64,000 nt of DNA from Acanthacorydalis orientalis (GCA_034766995.1 CM068313.1:10944012-11008011); one strand, 5' to 3'. Counted from the first letter of the stretch, positions 44,803 through 57,045 are shown. Program-made: numbers and translations. Notes: generated by a model from the letters alone, not told the origin.

Positions 44803-45526
44803 ACATTTTTAAGCAAATTCTTTATTTGACAGATATTGATTTTCAAAAAAAAAATATTCTCATTAATTAAACTTTGCATTAAAATCATTTACGTTTCCAA
44901 AATTTAAAATCCTTAACGCTTTTCAAATAAACACTTAAAATAACTTACTTTTGAATCGTGCACAATTGCAAAGCATCTAGTCAAACGAACTGCATCGAAA
45001 CGGATTAATTAAAACTTGAAACTTACCTGAAAAGAAAGAAAAAGAATTAATTAAATTCAAAACACAAATAGTACAAAAACAGTTATAGAACAACAAACGA
45101 CTTTTTCTATTTTCACATATTTAAATAATATTCAGATAATATGCACCACGACTCGTACAAATTTAAAATATATGAAAATCTGTTTAATCTTGATAAAAAA
45201 AAACACACAGCACAAGACGTACAGTCTTAAATTTACATTTCAACTGTGTTATTTTGAATACAGAACACTAATAAATAAATACTGCAGTGCCCTAGAAGTT
45301 TAGATGATAATTAAATACTTGCAAATACTGCTTGAACCCAAGTACAATAGTGCATAGTAATATGAAAAAGTAGACCAACAATAAAATATCCTTCTACTAT
45401 TTTCTTCCTTTAAACTCTATACATTATATGAAAAAGATAAACATTATTGACTTTTTTATAATTTTCAAACACGAACACGTTCGAAACGAGATTTATTCTG
45501 AACGTATTTTGTATTTTTTTTAAATA

Positions 45527-45531
<5 letters not shown>
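44803..45531. other. AT-rich spacer
   Basis: Nothing recognised. Confidence 0.45.

Positions 45532-45589
<58 letters not shown>
45532..45589. repeat. (TA)n microsatellite
   Basis: Pure TA run. Confidence 0.97.
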
Positions 45590-45592
<3 letters not shown>

Positions 45593-45941
45593 AATTGAGC
45601 TATACAATTTAAATTCTCATAATTGTGTCGACGTTAGAAATGAAATCGATCTGTGTATAAATGTAGTTGGGTTTTTTATGGCGTGACCAAGCTTTGTGTT
45701 TTCCATAATGCACCATCGATTTCAAAACGAATTTACCCGTGCGGAAAAAGTAGTATAGTAGTGATTTATATGCATATACATACATATAAATGTACGGAAA
45801 ATGGACACAGACAAGTGTATATAGAATAAAATAAGTTCTAATATCGAACATAGGATTTACACAAGACAATACATACGATAGCGCCAAATATCCTCGGGTT
45901 AGATAGCAAGGAATGTAGATAAAAAAAAAAACAAGATTTTA

Positions 45942-46880
45942 CTATTTTTTTATATAATCACCTTTCAATACATTTTTTACAACGTTTAATTCGCATTCTG
46001 TACCATTATAAAAATAATCTTCAGTTTTCGTGTTAAGTCGCCAGTTACCGCTGTTTTCATCTCATTATCACCATTAAAACGCAGTCCACATAAATATTTT
46101 TTTTCAAATGATTAAAAAGATAAACGCTAGGGACAATATCTAGACTGTAGGATGGATGATCAAGTTCTTGGAAGCCACACTCCCGAATAGCGGCTTGAAA
46201 AACAGTAGCAGTGTGAACTGGTGTATTGTCGAGCAACAAGCGCACTCCTTTTGTTAGTTTTCCGTGATGTATTTTGAGATTATTTTCCAGAAATTTATGC
46301 AACAATGTTGGATAATATAGGATATTAATAGTGGTATTGCGCTCCTTCAAATCTATTACTAAAATGCTTTTGAAATCCCAAAAAAATGTGGCCATGATCT
46401 AATTTTCTGGATTGAGACATTTTGATTTTTCTTGCCGGTGCTCACCGCTATTCCATGGATTCTCTGTTACACAGAGGATCATTTTACCATTGTTTCGTCC
46501 TCTATTACTCGACTCATCATTTGGATCTGGCTCATAGAACTTTAAAAATGAACGTGCGCGGGATACTCAACGCTGACTGAATGGTTGAAAGAAATTTAGT
46601 TACCCATTTTTCACTGACTTTATTCATACCTAAAAGGTCATGAAGAATTCAGCGAACTGTTGTTTGTGAAACGTTGGACAATGCTGTTATTTTTTCAATT
46701 CTAAGTGCCAGTCATTAAGCACCAAATCTTCGACATGTGCAACAGAATCAAGCGTGAGCACTTCCACTGAGAAATCAGGACACGATTCATTTTCCAGTGA
46801 CTCTCCTCTCATCCGAAATCTCTTAGGTCATTCTTTTACAATGGAGCACGATGGGGAAGTGTTTGCTCAATTTTGGTTAT
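45942..46880 (-). pseudogene. Decayed near-full-length mariner
   Basis: Minus strand, 5' to 3'. TLDSVAHVEDLVLND then FAEFFMTF (second helix-turn-helix region) are followed by MATFFWDFKSILVIDLKERN, LTKGVRLLLDNTPVHTAT (retaining the second catalytic Asp) and IRECGFQELDHPSYSLDIVP. The third catalytic Asp block reads SVYLF, with Val for Asp. The C-terminus ends KGDYIKK at the stop near 45942. Several stops and frameshifts; the 112-codon frame at 46057-46395 is the best preserved piece. Terminal repeats were not found. Inactive. Confidence 0.85.
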
Positions 46881-47283
46881 TCTTATGAACACATCAAACG
46901 GAACGTAGACATTAGAACATTACTCCTATCAAGTCATAACCTTGAAATTTTTATTGAAAGCCACTAAGCATGAATCTGCACACTACAGATTTGCCATTGC
47001 GTGAGCATGTGCAAACATGTTAAACCGAAAATATTTGACGATACTCTCGCACAACACTAATAAAAAAAAATAATCAGTAGAAAAAATATATATAAAAGAG
47101 ATTGCTCAATTCAAAATACGGTTTTAATTTTCAGTTTAAATAATATTTTGATTACTTAAATAAATTGTAAATAAATTTATAAACGTATGATTTAATTAAA
47201 CATTGTTACATAATTTAAACAATTTCAAAACAACAATTCGCAATGTATTTAATTAATTAAGTATTCTAATAATTAAACAATAA

Positions 47284-47286
<3 letters not shown>
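46881..47286. other. AT-rich spacer
   Basis: Nothing recognised beyond possible mariner 5' non-coding remnants. Confidence 0.4.

Positions 47287-47359
<73 letters not shown>
47287..47359. repeat. (TA)n microsatellite
   Basis: About 36 TA units. Confidence 0.98.
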
Positions 47360-47362
<3 letters not shown>

Positions 47363-47788
47363 GATGTATGTGTGTGTGCGTGTACGTATATATAAACACG
47401 TGCATTTTTTTACTTTCATTTCTTCATTTCTTATTCGTGATTTTGGTCGGTTATCAAGATGTATTTTATCCAATCTATTATTCATTTCTTCGCACTGTAT
47501 ATCATATCGTGAGAGAGCGAAATCGTACCTGACATGCATTAGACAGAGACGCGCGAAATTGAGAATATCGAAAATCCTTTGAATGTTTTCATTATTTATT
47601 TATGCGATCTATTATTTATTTATTCGGTGGTTTTGCCGACCTGACCTCGTGAATCACACAGATTTACGTCTGATGTTTTGATGGTTTGCAATTGGTGTTG
47701 ATATTTTCGTTTGATACCACGTAAGTACTGGAATGAGTACGACAGACCGGTGTAGAACGATGGCATCAAACATAGAAAGAAACACTAG

Positions 47789-47792
<4 letters not shown>
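47360..47792. other. Spacer, slightly GC-richer
   Basis: Nothing recognised. Confidence 0.4.

Positions 47793-47854
<62 letters not shown>
47793..47854. repeat. (TA)n microsatellite
   Basis: Pure TA run ending in ACACACA. Confidence 0.98.
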
Positions 47855-47863
<9 letters not shown>

Positions 47864-48166
47864 AATCAATTGTATAAAAATACACTTCACTTCTCTGTCA
47901 ATTTGACTTCATATAAGAACACAAACAATTTTTTTTCCAATAAAAATTTAAATTTTATGTTAACAGTTAAATATTAACTAAATAAAAACTAATTTAAACT
48001 ATTATTATCATTTCGATTTTACCTATTAGAATACTAGCTACAATTTCCTTGGCAAATTTGATGAATCAAATTATTAAATTTGAGACTTATAGTAATTGAA
48101 TAATATAGATTAACATGAGCTAATTAAATATTTATAAAATTTATTATTCATGATATGCATTTTTTT

Positions 48167-48260
48167 CGGTGTAAAAATTAATTATGTGTCTTTAAAATGA
48201 ATCAATCATAACTCTGCTCTAAATTAAATTATTTTCTTGTAGTTTTAAATTTTTTTTTCG
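48167..48260 (+). mobile_element. Mariner-derived non-autonomous element, copy 4 (5' fragment)
   Basis: GGTGTAAAAATTAATTATGT, TTTAAAATGAATCAATCATA and ACTCTGCTCTAAATTAAATT match the first about 90 bases of copy 3. The remainder is missing. Confidence 0.75.
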
Positions 48261-48423
48261 ATTTATGGCATGAATAAAAAGATCATTTGTAGAAGTCAAC
48301 TTCATTAAACTGAAGAATGGAAAAAAAGAAACAAAATACGATTTTGAATGAATTTTAGACGTTAAACATAAAAACACACATTCACTTTACAAAGATTATA
48401 CAAATTGAAATGCAACAATATTT

Positions 48424-48427
<4 letters not shown>

Positions 48428-48488
<61 letters not shown>
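48428..48488. repeat. (TA)n microsatellite
   Basis: Pure TA run. Confidence 0.98.
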
Positions 48489-48491
<3 letters not shown>

Positions 48492-49170
48492 CTAGAATTA
48501 AAATTCTTTTATGCTTTGATAAAAGAAACAGTATGATGTTGGCATTCTCATTATCGTTACAAACTATAAACAAGCCTTGCAGTTTGTATCATAATTTGAA
48601 AGGTAGATAAACCTGCTGATTTTAAAAACAAATAATTAAATTTGATTATTTGAAAAATCGCACAGAAATATTTACACTTAAAATCTATTAGTTATGTGAA
48701 TGTATTTTTCTGTTAGACCGATTGTTTTTTTTTTCTTTTTTTTTATAAACGCACACAAATCTCGTTTAACCCTAACTTAATTCGATTTAGCGATTCCACA
48801 ACTTTATAAGCCGTAAAAGTTAATAAAACATGGAAATGAATATTATTTGTAATTTTTGTGAAAGAACATCCATGTACGGATTAATAACGTTCAGAATTTT
48901 GAAACAAATCACACATGTAATTAAAAATCCATCAAATATGTATTAATATAAACACATTACACAAGAGAACAATAATAATATTTTTAAGCAGATTTATGAC
49001 TAAAAAATGAACTGATTGGATTAATAAAAAAGTATAATTGTCAATTAAACGAATAATTGTAACAAACTAAGAATCTTTTACATTTAATTGTGTTTTAAAC
49101 TCCATTAAAGTTATATTGAAAATTCCATACATATAGTATATGAAACACATGGTATATTATAAGTCTCGTT
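48489..49170. other. AT-rich spacer
   Basis: Nothing recognised. Confidence 0.45.
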
Positions 49171-49171
49171 T

Positions 49172-49490
49172 AACGCTATAATTTCAGGTGTGCATCTTGA
49201 GCGCTACACGAGGCTTTCTTGAACAAGAAAAAATTTCTAATCAAAATTTTTATATACTTATTAGATATTGATTGGTTACTTGGAGTTTAAGTGCATGTCA
49301 GAATGATTATTCAATTTTTTTTGTATTATCTAGAAAATAATTCGCTTATAAAAATTCCAAAATAAGCTTAAAAAATTGAAAAATTCAAATGAACATTTTT
49401 ATAGTTATTTTTATTTATATAAAATTAAAGAATTTGTGTTTTTCAAACATGTATCAAACGCTAGGATTTCAAGAACGCATCCTAAGTGCT
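49172..49490. repeat. Pair of imperfect 34-bp direct repeats
   Basis: 49172-49205 and 49457-49490 share AACGCTA, ATTTCA and GCATC-T-AG-GCT and agree at 25 of 34 positions by eye, with 251 AT-rich bases between. They may be the tandem ends of an old unidentified element. Confidence 0.4.
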
Positions 49491-49959
49491 AAATCAGACT
49501 GTATACAAAAAAAAAGTGGGTATAATTTCTAGAGAATCGCCGTTTCTCATTTATAAAAACAAAACATGGACCATAAAAGAGATATAATCTTTAGTGTCGT
49601 ACAAGAATATGTTATTCATATGACTGTTAAATAAAAAAGAATGTATCTGTTGAAATTCCAGTAGTTGGTAGATTTATATACAAGTTTATTACTCAGAGAA
49701 GAAAAAAAGTACGTTGGAAAAAAGTGACAGTGTTAAATCGAACTTAAAATATAGTTTAGTATAATTTATTATGTTATCTCTGGATTAAAGCAATGAACTC
49801 GCACGATTCGTCCGTGTGACAATAAAGAAAAGAGCTCGAATCATTCGGAAGAATAAAACAGACATCGTGTGACATTTGTACACATTGATCTCGTGACTGA
49901 AAATCAATAACGTCTGTTCACAAATCGAACTCTTCATACAACTAATAATATAACAAAGA
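49491..49959. other. AT-rich spacer
   Basis: Nothing recognised. Confidence 0.45.
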
Positions 49960-50300
49960 ACATTTTGTAAACACATTTCGTCGAATCTCAGCCGTCGTCG
50001 TTATAATAATAAAAATAGAACCGGCGAGTGTGTATGGACACCAGGGCGATATGTGTTGATAACGAGAAACCGACCGAGCGAGCAACAAATAAACATGTAC
50101 GCAAACAAATATCCTTGCAAGATACGTCGACCAAGTGCTGATGATCATGTTGGTCGGATGATCACTGGAGGACTGCTTGCCAGTGCTCTGCTCTCACCGA
50201 TCCATCGGTGATTGGCCCGTGACCAAAGTCCTTGAGATTGTGAAATACGTCACACAAAACTGCGAAGCAACGAACGCCGCCGACTGACCAATGGTTAATA
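49960..50300. other. GC-richer unassigned block
   Basis: Less AT-rich with several CG dinucleotides. Minus-strand frames of 68 and 64 codons have no known motif. Possible exon or regulatory sequence. Confidence 0.22.
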
Positions 50301-50359
50301 AATGTTATATACATAAATGCATACATATTCATATACATATCCATACATACACACACACA

Positions 50360-50364
<5 letters not shown>

Positions 50365-50404
<40 letters not shown>
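50365..50404. repeat. (TA)n microsatellite
   Basis: TA run preceded by CATACACACAC. Confidence 0.95.
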
Positions 50405-50409
<5 letters not shown>

Positions 50410-50514
50410 TTCACACAGGTGGTGCTTAAGTTCTTTGACATCAATCATTAATTGCATATGAAACCTTTCACTTCAGTACCATTTCCTGTCTTCCTTTTCT
50501 ACTCGTTCATCAAC

Positions 50515-50516
<2 letters not shown>

Positions 50517-50590
<74 letters not shown>
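50517..50590. repeat. (TA)n microsatellite
   Basis: About 37 TA units. Confidence 0.98.
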
Positions 50591-50591
<1 letters not shown>

Positions 50592-50929
50592 TAAGTTTAT
50601 TTATACTAAGTGAAGCGTGGAATGATTATACAAATAAGTTTCTAAAAACGAAATTAAATTTATTACCTGTTTATGGAAATTACATCAAAAAGTATTGTTC
50701 AAGAGCTTCATCGACTAATATGTCGCCTACCATGAAGAATGAGTGATGAGCACCTGTGCCCGATACCAGCAAATGAAAGCACTGCACCTACATGGTAGCA
50801 GTGCTGCTGTCGAATTTAATGATGAAGAACTTCATATTGCTCTTATACATTGTAAATTGTTTGTGAAAGTAAACACTGACTTCCTTGTGGATCTACGAGG
50901 GAAGATATAGGATCTATGAAAACATCTCG
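50591..50929. other. Spacer, slightly GC-richer
   Basis: May include C-terminal or 3' remnants of the mariner relic that follows. No gene recognised. Confidence 0.35.
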
Positions 50930-51250
50930 GAATGAGAAGGAAAAGGGATATAAAAAACAGCAATACTTTTCAATATGTTTCATTTAACTCTAATACATTT
51001 TTCAGATCTTTGAATAAGTTTCTTTAAACCCTCATAAAAAGTATTTTTTGTCTTTCGACCCAAAACAGACTGAAATTACTGCCTTGATCTCTTCATTATT
51101 CACAAATTTCTTCACATGTAACTTTTTTCAAATTCGGGAACAGACAAAAACCGCTAATATATTGCTGAAGAAACCTACTTTTAAACGCGCAAGCGCAAGA
51201 TCCTCCTACCCCGTCCATTGTAACCATACCAAGAATATTTTGACCTTCCC
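50930..51250 (-). pseudogene. Mariner C-terminal relic
   Basis: On the minus strand, decayed frames give FCLFPNLKK (the DFFLFP-LKK block after the third catalytic Asp), FVNNEEIKAVISVCFGSKDK, then with a frameshift YEGLKKLIQRSEKCIRVK. This order and spacing is that of mariner C-termini. The 83-codon plus-strand frame at 51048-51299 is its shadow. Confidence 0.6.
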
Positions 51251-52187
51251 TTGTATAATAGTACTAATGAGTTTCTCACAAAAAAAACTTCGTACTTAAA
51301 TATATTTTTATCTTGTTAATAAAACGGAAAATGTACCTTAATTTATTCCTTTATTAAACTTAAAGTTTGAGTACAACACAACCGATCTCTGTGAATTTTT
51401 AAAACACATTAAAATTATAAATATACATTTCATATACTATGAATGAAGTTTATTCCGCAAATTACTTCTAATAGTTTCAAGACGATCTATTGACATAACC
51501 TGAACGAATAACGAATAAAGACAATGAAAAAAGAATATTAACACTTGACCTTTTAAAATGTTTTCTTTCTTATATAAGAAAGTAGGCTTAAATAACAACA
51601 AATTCACTTAAATAATAGTAAACAGTTTCAGAACGTATGCATAAATAATTACTGTTACTTAAAGATTTCCTTTGTAAAACGTGGAGATTGGTTAAGTTAT
51701 ATTCGTGCTATGAATTTGAAACAGGAAGAAAGATATTAGATTGTATTTGTCATTTTTATTCGGGGTGAGGGTACGATACGTCGCTCACCAGTTAATTCTG
51801 ATAATAAAAATTCAATGCGTCTCAATATCTACCATTTTTAAATTTATTATACAAAAATAACTCAGTCAACATCCACGATTTTTTTAAACGAGCTGCAAAA
51901 TGTCAACTCAAAAGTATATTCTAAAAAGAAGTTCGTTGTGTCAATTAGTTCCAATACCATTTATTTACGAAATTTGAATCAAAGCGAGAAAATTAAAAAA
52001 AAGTATTAGGCCACAATATTTTGAAACGACTTGGTATTTCTTTCTTTCCAATGAAAGCCGCAAGTAACAACAAATTCAGTTTCCAAAATGATATACTTTT
52101 CTAGTATGTAAATCAACTGTATGAAATAATATTCATAAGAAAAGCATTTTAACAAAACATTGCGTATACGCCCTTCTGATATGATTT

Positions 52188-52191
<4 letters not shown>
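51251..52191. other. AT-rich spacer
   Basis: Nothing recognised. Confidence 0.45.

Positions 52192-52273
<82 letters not shown>
52192..52273. repeat. Compound (TA)n-(GA)n microsatellite
   Basis: About 24 TA units then about 17 GA units. Confidence 0.98.
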
Positions 52274-52277
<4 letters not shown>

Positions 52278-52538
52278 GAGAGATAAAAGCCAATAAGACA
52301 GATAATAATAATAATATATAAACGAATTTAAAAACTACTCCTATAATACTTGCTGTTATCCTAATACTTTGAAATAAATTTATAATGTGGGGGGTAGGTG
52401 TGAAAATAATGTATGTGAATAATAATATATGTGATTTTTATCTCGATACACACATAAAACATTAATTTATAAAAAAAAACAAAGGCAATATTCTCTCATT
52501 TCTGATATTTGATAACTTATGTTCTTGATAACTTAAAG

Positions 52539-53081
52539 TAAGGGTGGGCAATCTTTTCTGACCTCGGGCCACACGGATTTCTGTCAGATCTCTAGCGGGT
52601 CGCATGTAAAAAAAATGTTTTTACTTTCAGATACATGAGAGGTACTCATAGTAGAGGAAACTATTCCAGAAACCGACAGTCTATTTTCTACAAATTTTCA
52701 TGGCCGCTCCCCACCACCACCATTGCTACAAAATCCGTTACCCCCTCCCCCCAACAGGTTACATACTCAAAATAGTATCGGAAAGTCGAGTGAGAATACA
52801 CACCCAGATTTTTTCGAGGGGGATGGAGAGTTTTAGCGTACAAAATCTAAATTTAATAAATAAAAATCATTATTTTCCACACAAGAACACATTTATTTAT
52901 TAATCTGACAAAAAAACATTACGTTACTGCAGGATTTGATGGAAGAGGAACTTGTTGCTTACTCTTATAATTTAACCTGTTTTATTGTAAAATTAAAAAA
53001 AAATCGTACATTTGTGCACGGGTCGCACAAATCGTCGTCGCGAGCCGCATGCGGCCACGGGAAATAGTTTGCCCACCGTTG
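52539..53081. mobile_element. hAT-type MITE, second family
   Basis: Inverted ends: TAAGGGTGGGCAATCTTTTC on the left, and CAACGGTGGGCAAACTATTT as the reverse complement of the right. Just inside each end is a GGGCCACA/GCCGCATGCGGCC block, typical of hAT elements whose ends read GGGTGGGCAAAC. The flanking 8-mers ACTTAAAG and GCTTAAAA share the central CTTAAA, an eroded 8-bp target duplication. The interior has no transposase; the 67-codon frame at 52700 is unrelated. Confidence 0.8.
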
Positions 53082-53089
53082 GCTTAAAA

Positions 53090-53447
53090 TATAAAAAATG
53101 TTGAACTCATATAAAACATGTGCTTGATATTTATTATATAGGAAAATAGTTTTTTTTTAAGAAGTAAAAAAAATTACTTAAAACTGTTTTTATTTACCTA
53201 GCTGTTGTTACTTAAAACTATTTTTTATAACTGTTATTTTATCAAAGTATATAAAAATTATAACTGCACTATTATATTTCTTTTATATTGTTATAAAAGT
53301 ACATTGTTATGTGTGTTTTAATACTATTTTTATAAACTGAGTCTAATTTATTATTTATCATCCATTATAAATTTTATTTTCAATTTAATTTACACTTTTC
53401 TTTAATTTTAATGTCAAACATCCATTTTAAAAATGTTATTGCCCATA
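53090..53447. other. Very AT-rich spacer
   Basis: Nothing recognised. Confidence 0.45.
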
Positions 53448-53640
53448 TAGTTCTGACACTGTGGCTAAATTTATTTTCACGAATGAATTCTTCTTTCGTC
53501 CCACAAAACCACAGACAAACAGCTTCCTGATCAAAAATATTATAAAAATCATTATCGATCATTGTTATACATTTTAAAAATTTTTGATCGGAAAATGTTT
53601 GTGTCGTTTGTGGAAAAAGAATTCATCGAATGAATTCTGA
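53448..53640. repeat. PAL element, two arms, centre deleted
   Basis: The left arm is nearly complete from its outer end: AGTTCTGACACTGTGGCTAA, TTTTCACGAATGAATTCTTC, CACAAAACCACAGACAAACA, CTGATCAAAAATATTATAAA. It switches directly to the right arm: TTTTTGATCGGAAAATGTTT, GTCGTTTGTGGAAAAAGAAT. The foldback architecture is easiest to see here. Confidence 0.85.
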
Positions 53641-53699
53641 AAAGCATTTGTTCTTTTTTTTATTAATTTCTTTCAATTTGACAAATCCAGTTGATGTGT

Positions 53700-53852
53700 C
53701 CGCTCACGCCGCAAATCCTAACTTTTTTCTGATCAAAAATTTTCAGTAATCACTTTTAATCATTTTTGATTGTTTGCCTGTTTGTATGAATTAAGATGTC
53801 AATACAATAATCCACACAACTCAAAAAGAACAGAAAAAAATATCTTTTTTAA
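53700..53852 (-). repeat. PAL element, left arm
   Basis: CACGCCGCAAATCCTAACTT, TTTTCTGATCAAAAATTTTC and TTAATCATTTTTGATTGTTT, then a decayed core. Confidence 0.72.
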
Positions 53853-54233
53853 TATATTAATTTTCTTAAAGAAAAATTAATTGACCTAATTTCCAAATTA
53901 AAAACTTACAGTCGATTCCAACTTTCTTGAAATTATATAACAGAATCTTAAACTATTTTTTACATAATAAATCGAAGAGAATGGCAACGAATTTTCTTCT
54001 TTCAAGCACACTTACAATTCTGATTTGTCACATTTACCGCATTTAGTCTCAATTTTTATCTTATCGCGGTTACTTATTGATCTTTTAGCTTGTTTATCAA
54101 ATATAAAGATGTGTTACAAGTATTTCAAGACATATTTAAAAGATTGTATCGTAACATTATTGTAAATTAACAAAATGCAATCAATGGCAAATGTCTGAAC
54201 TGTATCCAAACACTTGTTTGTTAAAAATTGAAA
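53853..54233. other. AT-rich spacer
   Basis: Nothing recognised. Confidence 0.45.
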
Positions 54234-55170
54234 TACGAGGTCAGACAATTAAGTAATGCGACCGATTTTTTTTTTCTCGGCCTGCGGTAACACTGCGAAC
54301 CTGTAACTCCGCCACCGTAATAGCAGATCGCTACTCTCTCGATTGAGACCTTGACCACCCTCGTACGATCATTTCTTCGCCAGCTGTTTAGTGTTTTGTA
54401 ACAACGCGCGAGTAGTGCCTGTCACGAAAATGGAACAGAGAAATTTAGAGCAACGGTGCGCGATAAAATTTTGTGCAAAACTCGGCGAAACCGCGACAGA
54501 AACTTATGAAAAAGTGCTTAAAGTGTATGGTAGTGATGCCCTGAGTCGTAGTCAGGTGCTTCGGTGGCATGCCGATTTCAAAAAAGGCCGTGAGAGCGTC
54601 AAAGGCGAGAATGAGCAAGTCCAAAGTGAAAACCATGTTGATTTGCTTCTTCGACAGCAAAGGGGTGGTTCACAAAGAGTTCGTACCACCTGGACAAACC
54701 GTAAATCAAGTATTCTACCGCAATGTGCTCGAAAAATTACGAAAAAGGGTGCTCAGAGTGCGTCCAGAGATCGCGAAGACTTGGGTTCTGCATTACGACA
54801 ATGCTCCCTGTCACAGTGGGTTCAGTGTCTCTCAGTTTTTGGCGTCTAAAGGCATCGCAACGTTACCACAACCGCCCTATTCACCGGACATGTCACCTTG
54901 CGACTTTTTCCTATTCCCCCATATGAAAAAATTCGTTAAAGGTCGACCATTTTGACTCCGTTGAAGATATCCAAGAATCTGTGACGAGGGTACTCGGAGA
55001 GGTCCCACAAGAAGTGTTCCAGAATTGTTACGAAAACTGGAAAACTCGCTGGAATAAGTGTATAGATGCGGGAGGGGACTACTTTGAAGTGGATCGCAGC
55101 GATGTACCTTAATTTTTAAATATACTCGATTTTTGAATTTTGTCGCATTACTTAATTGTCTGACCTCGTA
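54234..55170 (+). mobile_element. Mariner with identical 29-bp ends, internally deleted
   Basis: Both tips start TACGAGGTCAGACAATTAAG and stay identical for 29 bases (54234-54262 and the reverse complement of 55142-55170), counting the TA target. The transposase ATG is probably at 54430 (MEQRNLEQRCAIKFCAKLGE); the open frame extends upstream to 54391. The first frame holds the N-terminal helix-turn-helix to about 54615. A frameshifting deletion has removed the GRPS linker and first catalytic Asp (DESW block). The second frame holds FFDSKGVVHKEFVPPG, LHYDNAPCHSG and SPDMSPCDFFLFP, with both remaining catalytic Asp residues. One extra T near 54952 shifts the frame again before DSVEDIQESV, and the C-terminus GGDYFEVDRSDVP ends near 55112. 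Non-autonomous but young-looking. Confidence 0.93.
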
Positions 55171-55329
55171 GTTGTATATAACATTGGTGTTGTGAACACA
55201 TTCTTGACGCAATATCGATATAAATCCAATGAGTGTGTTATAAAACTGAAGAATTTATGATTCACCTGTATATAAATATATATATATACAAGCGTGTATG
55301 TGTGTATATATGTATGTGTGTATGCATAT

Positions 55330-55780
55330 GAGTGTGTGTATTAGCGATGGTCAGTGACCATCAAGAGTATGGTGTTTGACCGGTCAAGTTTGTCGGCGCA
55401 CACGCCGTTGCTAGCGCCGCTGGTGGTCAAGCGAAGAGCTAATGTGGAATCCTCGAACTGGTGCGTTATTAAATGTTTTTATATTGTTACGAATCAATGT
55501 GCAGAACAATGAGCGTATAATATATCGTGGCAGCGTATAAAAGAATCGGGCTTTATTTACGAGACACTGTTCGTACGGCGAGTACCTTTGTTCTATGTAT
55601 ATTGTATTGTCAATATTAACTATTCCACAAATAGATTAAAATATCTTACAGAATGTCAACGGCGCAGCGCTGATATAATACGTCGGACTGGAGAATAATG
55701 AACGTACAAAATTATAATAGCGAAGAAAACAAACATAGACAGTCCCGATAACAGAAATATCGAAATGGCAGAATAGCATA
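55330..55780. other. GC-richer block after mixed GT/TA tract
   Basis: A TATGTGTGTATATG-type tract (55275-55340) precedes a CpG-containing block (for example TTGTCGGCGCACACGCCGTT). No frame of note. Confidence 0.25.
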
Positions 55781-55788
55781 TGTCGGAT

Positions 55789-56397
55789 TTTATCGGAATG
55801 ATTTAACGGTTCGTATTCTTGGAGGGTGTTGTCTGAAAAATGGGGAAATATGGTAAGAATGTTTTATATATAAAAAAAAGAAGAAAAAAAACGATATTTT
55901 GAAAATATGTGAATGTATAAGAACTTTTATTACATTTTCAATACTGTTGCAAAATATATCAGATAAAAAAATATTTTTAAGACTATTTTGACTTCTAGTT
56001 TTTATGGAAAGATTAATCATACTCTAAACATTGAGTTAGAAAAGTTTAATAAAGATCTGATTGGTAAATAGAAGAAACTGGAGCTTGGAATGAACGCATT
56101 CTTACATACTGAAATTCTACTTTTTTCAGTGAAAGCCTGTAAGGTTATCTCAAGAAGGATATAGCTGAATTGATAGCAATCAGTAAAAAGTAAAGCTTTA
56201 TATCTTAGAAGGAATTTCTACCGTTGATCTTTTCATCAACTAATTATACTTAGAATTGCTATAATGATTATTACAGTACCTATAAATAGAATCTGAGATT
56301 TCTGTACGATCTGATTTCTTAACGGTCTAAAGAGGGTGCAATCGCCATGGAAATGGAATGAGTAGCAATTAAAAAGAATCAATAATCGATCATTGAA
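55789..56397 (+). repeat. Segmental duplication, copy A
   Basis: A 609-bp unit from TTTATCGGAATGATTTAACG to the PAL right-arm core (GCAATCGCCATGGAAATGGA, AAGAATCAATAATCGATCAT). The next base begins copy B with the same TTTATCGGAATG. The position equivalent to copy B's TA array holds only TATATATAAAAAAAAGAAG. Confidence 0.92.
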
Positions 56398-56467
56398 TTT
56401 ATCGGAATGATTTAACGGTTTATATTCTTAGAGTGTTGTTTAGAAAATGGAGAAATATAGTAAGAAC

Positions 56468-56535
<68 letters not shown>

Positions 56536-57045
56536 TAGATAGATAGATAGATAGATAAAGGATATTTGAAAATATGTGAATGTATAAGAACTTTTATTAC
56601 ATTTTCAGTATTGCTACAAAATATGTCAGACGAAAAAATATTTTTAAGACTATTTTGACTTCTAGTTTTTATGGAAAGATTAATTATACTCTAAACATTT
56701 AGTTAGAAAAGTTTAGTAAAGATCTGATTGGTAAACAGAAGAACTAGAGCTCGGAATGAATGCATTTTTACATACTGAAAGTATACTTTTTTCACTGAAT
56801 GCCTGTAAGGATATTTCAAGAAGGATACAGATGAAATGATAGCAATCAGTAAAAAGTAAAACTTTCGTTCTCATCAGGAATTTCTACCTTCGACTTTTTG
56901 CTCAAGCAAATTGTACTTAGAATTGCTTCTATGATTATTACAGTATCTATAAATAGAACCGGAGATTTTTCTGTACATTAACGTTCTGAAGAGGATGGAA
57001 TCGCCATCAAAATGGAAAGAGTACCAATTAAAAAGAATCAATTTT
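56398..57045 (+). repeat. Segmental duplication, copy B
   Basis: Direct tandem repeat of copy A with scattered substitutions and small indels. It carries a (TA)n-(GATA)n array (56470-56557) absent from A. Its right end also has the PAL core (GGAATCGCCATCAAAATGGA), then continues into a longer PAL right arm to about 57120. Confidence 0.92.
56470..56557. repeat. Compound (TA)n-(GATA)n microsatellite
   Basis: About 31 TA and six GATA units within duplication copy B. Confidence 0.98.

Noticed and set aside
47287..47359. TA arrays considered as a CRISPR-like or satellite array
   Set aside because: There are no unique spacers and no longer repeat unit; these are simple dinucleotide repeats.
54877..55212. 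111-codon minus-strand frame
   Set aside because: A shadow of the mariner C-terminus and 3' end on the opposite strand.
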